Source: Bagarius yarrelli (lineage: Eukaryota; Chordata; Actinopteri; Siluriformes; Sisoridae). Taken from it: a DNA stretch of 64,000 nucleotides. The stretch lies in NCBI GenBank assembly GCA_005784505.1, contig VCAZ01000008.1, positions 3,304,763 through 3,368,762 of the forward strand, in the 5' to 3' direction. Shown in pieces: positions 50,130 to 61,154 of this stretch; positions within the stretch are counted from its first letter, which is position 1; every line of letters begins with the position of its first letter. The translations under genes were made by a program, and so were the position numbers. The notes under the pieces were generated by a model that saw nothing but the letters and a program-made list of their open reading frames with translations, did no database searches and was not told where the DNA came from.

Positions 50130-53100
50130 TTTCTATTTCTTACACACACTTTCCCATACACTAAGCCCTCTGTTCTATCATCTACTTGGAGGTCTTACTG
50201 TTTTATTGTGTAGAAATACAAATGTAGCGCACACACAGAAACAGATGTAGCCTCGCGGGCTCTGGATCAGTTCGCTAGGCCTGCTTCCTCTACTCTCCCC
50301 CCACCTTCAGACTCTGGGGCTTTGACTGGATGTCGAGAGGAGATGCAGTTAAACATGTGCAGCCTTCTGCGGCCCGCTGTTTCCTCTACCCAGCTCAGCA
50401 TCTGCGCCCGCAGCCTGGCGAGCGGCTGCGACTGTGGCTTTTTAATCAAATCTACATGGTGAAACTGAAGGGTATTTAAGATCCAATAGGATGTGGAGAG
50501 ATCACTATAGTGCTAAACTAAACAGAAGCAACACAAAAACAGAGCTGTAGAAACGGGAACAGAGATCAGTGGGGGCATGAAGGGGTTCGGGGAGATAACC
50601 ACAGTACTGTATTCCTGCTGTAGTAGACATCCAAACCCTCTTGTGAGCCTCACAATTGGTTCAAAATTATTTACATTTGCAGGATTGTACAGTATATGGG
50701 CAAGAGTATTGGGGCACATGATCATCAAATTCATATGTGTTTTCTAGACGTGGCCCTATTAGAACCTCCACTTGCTGGATCGGATTTCCACTAGATGTTG
50801 GATGATGTCGTCACACTGTGGGGTTTCGCTCATTTAGCCACAAAATGATTCAGAAAATTAGACACTGATCTCTAAGTGAGGGGGTCTGAGTTTGGTCTGC
50901 ATTCTAGTTCTTCCACACTAACCATAACACAACATGTCTTTATGGAGCTCAGGGGCTTTCTACAAGGGGGCATTGTCATGCTGGAAGAATGATAGTTTAG
51001 GTAAAGTAATCAAAGGAATTAACATTTCTTAATTAAAGTTATAACGCTACAGCATTACTATTTTTTTAAATAGTAATATCATTAAGCTTAGGCGAGCGGG
51101 GTAATCCGAGTAGGCCTTCTCAGCCATGGGACATGCAACGTTTTTTGGGGTGAGGTGGAACACATAACTGATAATGATTGGTTTGGTTGTGCTGGGGGTG
51201 GGAGATAACCACATAATTGATAATGATTGACAAACCACTTAAGTATGCACTTCATTTAAGTAAGTATGTACTTCTCGACTGGTAAAAAGGTATGTTCTTT
51301 ACAGAATGGTTACGGGAGGTAGGAGTGAATTTCGGACGTAATACAGGAGTCAGTGATGACAAGTCTATCAAATTTAAAGGTTGGACTTTTCCCTGTCAAG
51401 ACTAACTAAACTCCATGTCAGTAGCAAGTCATTCTAATCTAATAAGGTGCCTCACATTGGCACATGACACCACAAAATTAAAATAGTGTAGATTAGTGCA
51501 CAATAATTTATAATAATAATTTATTCAACTGAGTATCTATTTTATTATTTTAACTTATTATTTTAATTTATTATTGGAAGCAAAAAGAAGTGCAACAGTT
51601 ACTTTCCTTGGTAATTACTTACTTTTATAATAATGTAACTCAGTTACTATATATGGACGTAACTAGTAAATAGAATTAATTCTTTTTGGAAACATGCCCA
51701 ATACTGCATACATGTTAGTCTTTTGTGATTAAAAAACATTTTTGTGTAGGTTTATTGTGATTGAGTGTATTTTTTAGGCCTAGCATTTGCAGCTCTTGCA
51801 ATCTGAAGATATTCAAAACACATGGCCTGTTTGGTTCAACTGATGGGTTGGGTTGATGCAGCTGTGGACAGGGTAAAGCCTACAGTTTCAGCCTTCAGAC
51901 CAGAGCTGGTACCACATTGGGCAAACACATGCTCTACCCGCTCTCACAGGAGGATACATTTAGACATCCTGTGAGTAATAACAGGGCTTGTTGAAAACAG
52001 CTGCATCTTTCCTCTCACGCCTCTCAGCCGTTAGTTCACAAGCAACAACTTTTACATCTCTGAATCAAGATGCGTTGATCTTGCTTTTTGTTTACATGTA
52101 CTAATTCACAGCAGCAGTAACTGTACTGTATATGGTGCCATAAAATAAACAAAAAATTGGATTTTAGCCTTGCAGCAGTCTAACAAAAACAGCTAAGAAA
52201 GCAATAATTCTGGAAGGAAATAAACACCATTAAATAGATTTGAGTCTAAAAAGGAACCCAGTACCTTATTGTTAAACCTTCTTTGTTTGTGTGTGTGTGT
52301 TGGGGTATGTGTGTGTGGTTTGGACAGTACCTCTGTAATTGAAAGGACAGACGCAGGTGTAGTTGTTGATGCCGTCCACACAAGTGGAGTTATTCTCACA
52401 GTCATTGTCTTCGCAGTCATCAGGGTTCACCTCACACCGCTCGCCCTCGAAACCAGGCAGACACGCACAGCTGGAGCGGAACCCAGACAGAAACATGCCC
52501 AATTGAAAAGAATTTTTTATTATGTTAACACACCACACAACTTTTATTTTTAGCTCATCCTCAATCACAGCACTATTTCTGAATTTTAGCTATTACATCA
52601 GGAAAGTACAGATTTAATTCATATTACAATTGTCATCACCTTTATCTTTAATCTTAAAGTAACATTACTTCCTGGTTAACTTTTAATCCACTGTACTAAT
52701 GTTACCAAACTGTCGAACGCTTTCATTGTCGTTTGTAATGCCTATTGATAAGTTGTTAGATGATTATTACCGGGGGGGTAAAATATTTACCCCTTTTTTT
52801 TTAAATTGACATACTTGATTTATAAGCCAACGATTGATTAAAAGTGATACCTAAAACAATACGTAGAAATTGTATTTAAATTTCTAAGCAATTGGATGCA
52901 ATGAAATGATTAAATCCCCCTGAAATGTATTGTATATTCTTGGATCCTGCTGTTTTTTCATGGGCATTAAACAGATTTAACAGTTTATTATATCACAGTT
53001 GCTTTTACTGCTTTAAAAAATGACACGTTCAAGGGTACTTCCACTAGTGTATGTTGTGGCTTGGCACAATTGGTGATTGGGGTTCGGGAGGAAGCGCAGT

Positions 53101-56100
53101 GTTTGATAAAACCCTGTCTCCATGGAGACTTCCCACCAGAGACCAGCAACACTTATCTCAGCCAGTAACCAGCTCATACGGTGCCACCCAGGCACCTCCA
53201 CCCGAAATCCTCCCCACCGCACACTAATCAGACCTCCAGATTTCAGATTTATGGGTAGCGTCAAAGCTGGAGCCGATATATCATCCTCACTCCCAGAGCA
53301 CTGACATGCACCCACGCCGCAAACGCGCACCCTGACCCAACTCCATCCTAATGGCTCACCGCAGCCGTTTCATTGCTGTTTTTTGTAATGTCAAGTGGAA
53401 CCTGACGCGGGGCTTATTTGTTGCATGTCTGGACACAGAAGCCGAGGCCTCACTGTAATCGAATAAAAAGGGCAAAGCTGCATGCATTTAAAATGTTACG
53501 AGGTGATTTAGGAGGCAGAGAGTATCCATGGACAGGACGCTTACTGGGATATAAAAAATCTGTCTGGCTCTTGGTGTTTTAAAGCGCACCTGGCAAATAC
53601 GGTTGAAATTTAATGTATTTAGTAGCAATGCTGTCAGTGTGGAATTTAAAGACATACATAAAACGACACTGAGAACGACTACCAGGGTGAAAGCACAGTA
53701 TGTACCTGTAGTGACCTTCCTGACCGGGTGAGAGGTGACACGTGCCCCCGTTGACACAGGGCTGGCTCAGGCAGGCATTCATAGGGATCTCACAGTTCCG
53801 TCCCTTAAAGAACAGAAAATAAAATATCAATATACATAATACATATCAGTGAGAGCGTATAATATTTGCTTGTACTTATAGAGACAGCGAGTGTAAGATT
53901 AGACCTCCATTTATGCATCTTTAATTCTTCATAAATGATAGAAATATTTAGCTGAGACTTTTTAACAGATGTTACAGCTATTATCGAACGAAAAAAGTCA
54001 ATAGTTACTATTAACACAACAAAATATCATAGTCATAAAAAAAAAGGTTAGATAGTCAGATGTACTAGCTAGATAAATATGAAATCCTGGTCAGAGCCTA
54101 CAGCACAAATTCAGCTTAGTTTTTAAGACAGCAGTGAATTGTATAAGAAGTGATGTGATGTGTGGATTTTGGCAAATTTTACAAGAAAATTCAGCGATTC
54201 TGCGATTTGGGTAGTAACATACACTTTTCTGTGTTACTACTCGGTTTAAGCTGAGGTCAGACAGAGACGGTAAGACTAAACTGGCAGTAAATACAATGGA
54301 TTTTACATTTCTCTGGAGAAAAGCAGCTAGAACATGCTTTATTTTGCTCCACTTTTTTTGGAATGGTTGGAACAGGAGCTCTTACACTGTCAGTACAGAT
54401 GTCTGGTTTGGGTTTTTTCCTCCAACATCCAGGCCCAAACAGAAAAAAAAAACTGAACAGTTTATTTAGCAGTCTACTGCTTTTCCAACATAAAAAAAAT
54501 GTCCTTCTGCTTCCGTCTTTCTACCGATCACAGCTACTGTGTTTGGCCATCTTCTTTTTCGCGGCCTTCATCCTGCTTGCGTGTGATTCGCTTTCTATGT
54601 TTTAATCAACATGGAGAAAAAAAGAGAGCTTAATAAAGAAAAAGGCTGTCAAAATGAAAGAGTGCCTGAAACACTCACACACTCACACACACCTGTTTTA
54701 ACCTTGGGTGCAGAGATTTTAATTAAAAAAGGAGCCATTGTTTTTTTTTTTGTGTTGTAGAGGTCGAGAGGTAAAACTCTTATCAGTTCGACTGCAGACA
54801 GACAATGACAAGAATCCTATAACCAATCAAAAGATGCCACACACACACATACACACTGCCCACATATAACACTTCCTGACTAATTGTCTTTTAATTGTCA
54901 CGGTTCTTTGCTTCCTTATTAATTTTCAGTACAGCTTTATTCTGGTAAGTAACACAGCAGACATTGGGAATATGCCACTGTAAGGCAGACGTCATACACA
55001 CTTTCATACCTAAGGCTAATTTAAAGTAGTCTCAACATTTACTGGGATATTTTGGAAGGTTGAAAAAAAAAGAACCCGGAGGGCACCCACATAAATGCAG
55101 AAAAAATATAGGAGACTCGAAAAGGACATGTCAAACTTCACACAGAAACCTGAAGGACATGGTGAGACTCTACATAGAGCCAAGATAAAGATGAGAGACA
55201 CATCCAGCCTGGGACTCTGGAGGTTTGTCTCATTTCGTTAAACAGAATGCATTAATCAGCCTAGTGTAGGACCTTAACGCACTAACCGTCAGCCAGTTTG
55301 ACATTATTGATCGTTCCAGTTAACATTAATCAAACGTTATCGTGAACCTCTGCATCAGATCAGATGTGACTGTTCTGATTGTTTTATTGCTGTTATTGCT
55401 CACACGTCATCGCTTTTATCACTTAACAATATTCATAATTATACTGAACAGCATGATGTTTAATATAGCTGTAAGCACTTCCTGACTAGGACTGTAAATC
55501 TGCAGTCTTGGACTTCTTAATGCCCCCCCATTGATCACACGCTGAGCATTGTGCATGCATGAGCAGAGGAGATCCCGATATATTGAACAAGCTCAAGAAG
55601 ATTGATGATATAAACTTGGGTTTGTGCACTCGTTTAATGTTATGCATAACTCAAACAGGCAATGTATTATAACCTCAGGATGGGGGTGTACGCCTGGGGG
55701 CGAATGAATTGCACTGGTAGTGTGTGTGTGGGGGCGGTGTGTAAGAACAAAGCGATCATTTACCTTGAAGCCGAATGGACAGGTGCAGTGATAAGAGCCT
55801 GTGACCTCACTAACGCATGTGCCGTTGCTCTGGCACGGGTTTGCCAGACAGGGGGCGCACTTAGACATCATATTCAGATCAACAGGACCTGTTGGGAGAA
55901 AAAGATAAAGTGATTATTGGAGGAAAGAGAACATAAGGAATCAATTTGCAATTTTGATTCAACCCCAATGAAGGAAAGACGCCATCTTTTATCTTTTATT
56001 CCACTCTTTTATCGAGGCTTAAACCATAAAAAATTAAGATGATATAAAATATAAGAGACAAAAGACATCATGTCCGCCATTATATTATACAATGAAGGTC

Positions 56101-58246
56101 TTCTTATGGTAGATTGTGATTAAAAAAAAATTACAGGATTTAATAATCAAGATTTTATTTGTCGGAGACAAATTTATATGGGGAATAAAATCTGCAGTGC
56201 AATAAAAATGATAAAATGTAATCATGTAGAAACTGAAGTAACCGAAATAAGCATATTTTTGAGTAATCCTCAGGTACTATAGATATTTGTTGCGCCTGTA
56301 GTTTTGATCATTAACCACTGGATCGCAAACTGAGAGGGTGTGCAGAGTTATAATAAGGGGGTGGGCAGGGAAAGACTCGTGTGAAGTCAGCAAATTAATA
56401 TAAAGAGAAATATGAGTCAAAAATATATGCCATGCAGCACCGCGCCGTCTGGCAGTGTTCAGTGGACAGGTTTCGCTCTTCCTTAACAGGTCGTCACTGC
56501 GCGGTATGAGGCTTGCCTAAATATTCCGCTCAATAAATGTGCATTATGTTGAGTTTGTTTTGATGGCCCAAACGAACGCTTAACTTATGCACCGTTCATG
56601 TGTAACGGAAAAGCAAAGTCTGCTAAAACAACATGGCGACAGGAAATTTCTAGAATGAATAATGCACTATTTGTTCAGGATAGCGTATCAGTATTCTATC
56701 CTCTACTATCAATATATAGTAACATTACATTTTAAACTGATTTATGTCTATGTTCATTTGTAATTAATAAAATCTTTCGTGTATTTCAAATGATTCGGCA
56801 CAGTTGATTCCTGCAGTTGTTGCTAACACATACAGGTATTGTCTCAGAACAAGCATTGTTTTGTTATAAGGGTTTGTATTTAATGTATTTTAAGTATTGC
56901 AATAGGTATTGTATTGCAATAGATCGTAATATATTGTATTGTGCCCCATTTTTCGTAATATGCATCGTATTGTGAGGCCCCTGCTAATACACAGCGTTAG
57001 CTAAAAAAATAACCCATGTGGGTGAAAAAAACCCAGAATTTTTAGAGTTGTTTTAATTTGATTGTTTTAATAATGGGAACCGAATAAAACAGTGTACTCG
57101 TGTTAAAACTACTGTAAAATGAAAGGAGAGAATTAATCATGCACTACTTAGTGGTCAAACCCTACAAACACATTTTTTTTTTGCAAACACTTTACGCTGG
57201 CATGTCTGGCGGTAAAAAAGCTAACTCCGGTTGCCACCTACTGAAAATATATTAATATAATTTGAAATATATTTTAGTAGATATATTATTTTGTGTATCC
57301 CTAAACATTTTAACTGGCTTTTAGGGGCTTGAGGTAAAAAAAAAACACGAGAGGTGATTTTTTTCTTAGGTGCAGACAAGGACATACGCTGTGAAAAGAG
57401 ACATTGGAAGGAAATGTAAGAGGAGTTTACCGTTGCACTGAAAGCGATTGATGGGCGTGGTCAGTAGCAGGCGGTCAGCCATGTCAGGCGGTCCGGTACA
57501 GCGAGCAATACCGGGCTCTTTAAAACCAGCTTTAACCCACTGGGACAGCCAACGAAGCTCGCAATCACAATACAGTGGGTTTGCTCCCAGAGCCCTGTGT
57601 AAGAAACACACACATTATTGTAGAAAGTCGTTATTTATAAAGGTTACCTGATTTTATTCCTGTAGTCAGCCATGCCGACTATGATCCGGAAAAAGGTTTT
57701 GTAAAAATTTTGGATGAAAAGAAATGAGATTTGCAGAGAAAGGAATTGCAGAGCGGACGTGAAAAGAGTTTATTTAAAAAAAAATAAATAAAAAAAACTT
57801 TTAAAACTATAGTCTACACACACTCACACACAGACAATTAAACATCCTGCTCAAGTACACCAAGGCAACCTCTTCATGTACTAAAGCGCCACTTCCTTCC
57901 ATTCTGTCTTTAATGAATCAGAGCTCCCTTATACTTGAAGTATGACAGTTCTTTTCTTTGCAGCACTAAAGCAACCCTTCTTATAAAGCAACAGCAGGAA
58001 CTGCAGCCGCAGAGGAAGGAAAGAGAAGGAAAAAAAGGGAAAAAAGAGCCATAAGGACTTGCTGATAGATGCATTTTAGGTGTAATAAAATTTAGAAAGA
58101 TTTCCTGTGGGACCCTTGCTCTGAAAGTTAAGCACAGGGCACCTCTTTAAAAACCTTTTCTCTGTTTTTCCCCAAAAAGACAAAGGTAAACTTACATACA
58201 TACATAGATCATAAATAAATGAGGGATTGGGGTAATGTCATTTGTA

Positions 58247-58282
<36 letters not shown>

Positions 58283-58671
58283 AAGAGAAAGAGGGAGCGC
58301 AAAGGAGAGAGATACAGAAAGAGAAAGAGAGAGAAAGAATTACAAAGAAAGAAAGAAAGGAAGAAAGAAAGAAAGAAAGAAAGAAAAGAGAGAAAGGAGA
58401 GAGCTCTCATACAATATCATATGGACTTACAGATGCGACAGAGACGTCAAGTGGTTGAAGGCTCCCTCTGGAATGGTTGAAAGGTCGTTTCCGTGGAGAG
58501 TCCTGGAAGAGAAGAAAGGAGAAGTTAAAACCCGTGTATGAGGGTCTCGTTGTTTAAGCAACTAGAAAAAAGAAAGAGAGGATGTTGCAGCAGTAATTAG
58601 CTGAAACTGAGGCCATTTTGTCTGTCATTACTGATGATTCTTGGACTGTGTAGTATTTTGTGTCAATTTCT

Positions 58672-58708
<37 letters not shown>

Positions 58709-61122
58709 GTCTGGTGTCATTCTAACAGCAATCAGACCTTATGACCGGACAGCACAGCAGCAATGAGGCCATGCTGTTACTGCCCCAGGGGCATTCTGGG
58801 AGATTAACAAGTGAGAGTGATGGCCGTCTGGCTGGCAGACAAAGCTGACCCCAGTTTGACAACAGGAGCGGCTACTCGTCAGCCCCGAATAACGGGGTAT
58901 ATAGGTTTAAACGAATAGTCAGGTGTGTGTGTGTGTGTGTGTGTGTGATTGTCTATCCACAATGTGTAAATCTCAGAAATTCATCCTGTTTCCTGTCCTT
59001 AGAAATAGTAAGAAAAATTCTTGTACATTTTACATTTTCTTTTAATTGAGTTTAAATTAAGGTCTTTATAATTAATTTAATCTTGGAACATCTGGCTATC
59101 ATCTGTATTTTTGAACCTCCTTTCCCAGATATAGACTCACTCATCCTCCTATAATAATCTCAACATTTCTGGAAAGACTTTTCATTAGATTGTGTCATGT
59201 GACTTTGTGGATTTGTAATCATTTAGTCACAATAGTGGTAGCTTATGGTTTAGGTGTTGGACCACCAACCCGAAGATTGTGGGTTGGATTCCCAGCTCCC
59301 CCAAACTACCACTGTTGGGTCCCTGAGCAAGGCCCTTGTATAAAAGAGATAAGTGGTGGCTCAAATAGTTAAGACCAGAAACACCTGGGTTCAACCCCAC
59401 CACCGCCAAGCCAACCACTGTTGGGTCCTTGAGCAAGACCCTTAACCCTTCCTGCTCCAGGGGCGCTGTATCATAGCTGACCCTGCGCCCTGACCCCCAA
59501 CTTACTAAGATGGGATATGCGAAAAACACTGCATTTCATTGGCTCTGTACACGTACCTTGCACAATGACAATGAAGTTGAATATTTATTTCTTTTTATTT
59601 ATTTATAAACATAAAGAAATAAATGCTGTAAATGTAAATAGTATAAGTGAAATTAAACACTAACATCCCGTAAACAGGTCTGGGGGTGTTTCAGTTCATC
59701 CCAAAGATGTTCAGTGAGGATGAGGTTGAACACATGGAGCTCATGGAGCTGTGTGTCGTGCTGGAACAGTGTTTGGATCTCTTCATTCCAATAAAGGAAT
59801 AATATAATGCTACAACATACAGAGACATTCTAGGCACTCGGGGAAGACACACTTGAGTGGAAGTGCTGGTAGGGTGTCCACAAACCTCTGCCTATAAAGG
59901 GTATTTTAAACATGCGCTATTTTAAATAACTGCCTCTGGACTTTAAATATACACCAGGTTTGAGTAAGTGGGGTTCCCCCCCCCTTTTTTTCAATACCGA
60001 AAACTAAAAATATTCAGGTTATTGGCAGAAATATCTCAAAGCACAAACAAAGTTTGTCTCTCTGGACAGGAGCGTCTGCTAAATGCTGGAAATGTAAATA
60101 CTGTAAACACGGTGCAGAGGGATAAAGTGTGAGTTAAATAAAACATAAGAGATTCTATAATTTGTGCTGAAAACCAGATCACAGCATATAGAAGGTGAAA
60201 ATGATGAAGAAGGAAAACAATGACTTTATTCCACTATGTATAAAGTAGAGAACCTGCTGAGGCCAGAAACTCAATTTACTCCTGAAACCTGCTCTGTTTC
60301 AAGGCCACCTCTTAAAGTGGAGTTAATAAGGTCTGCTGTGGGGCAGTGGCTGGCCCTAGGGGTGTGTGTGTGTGTGTGTGTTTTTAGTAATGGCATCATC
60401 AGACATGGGCATAATAATAATTGGCTACTGTACTGTAATTGCGAGTAGAAGGTCCTTACAAGAATGTGTGGTGTCAATTTGTGTGTGTATCTGTTTGTCC
60501 GTGGACATTTTAGTATATGTTTGTGTGTGTCTGTTTGTATGTGTGTGTTAAGGGGTGTGAAGGTGTGTATTTGTTTGTAGGTGCATGTGTGTAAGCGTGT
60601 ATATGTTTGGTTCTGTGTGTATTTTAAGTTTGTGTGTGTATTTGTATATTTGTGTGTATATGCACATGTTTGTATATGTGTGTGTGACTGTAAAGAATGT
60701 GCGTGTGCTTAAGTGTGTTGGAGGTGTGTATATGTGTGTATATTTTTGTGTGTATTTGTTTGTGTGGGCGCATGTGTAAGTGTGTGTGTGTGTGTGTGTG
60801 TGTGTTTGAGTGTGTGTTAGTGGTTGTGCATGTGTGTATATGTTTTTCTGTGTATTTGTATGGTGTGCACGTATGTGTGTATATTTGAGTGTGTGATAGA
60901 ACTTGTGCATTTGTGTATATGCTTGTGTAGTTGTATGTGTGTGTGTGTGCATGTTTGAGTGTGTGTTAGGGCTTGTGCATTTGTGTTTATGTTTGTATGT
61001 ATTCTTATGTGTGTGTGTGTGTGTGTGTGTGTGCATATGTGTGTATGTTTGAGTGTGTGTTTTGGGGAAAAAAAGAAAGAGAGCGTCTATGTGTGAATGT
61101 GGGGGCAGTGTGTGTGTGTGTA

Positions 61123-61154
<32 letters not shown>

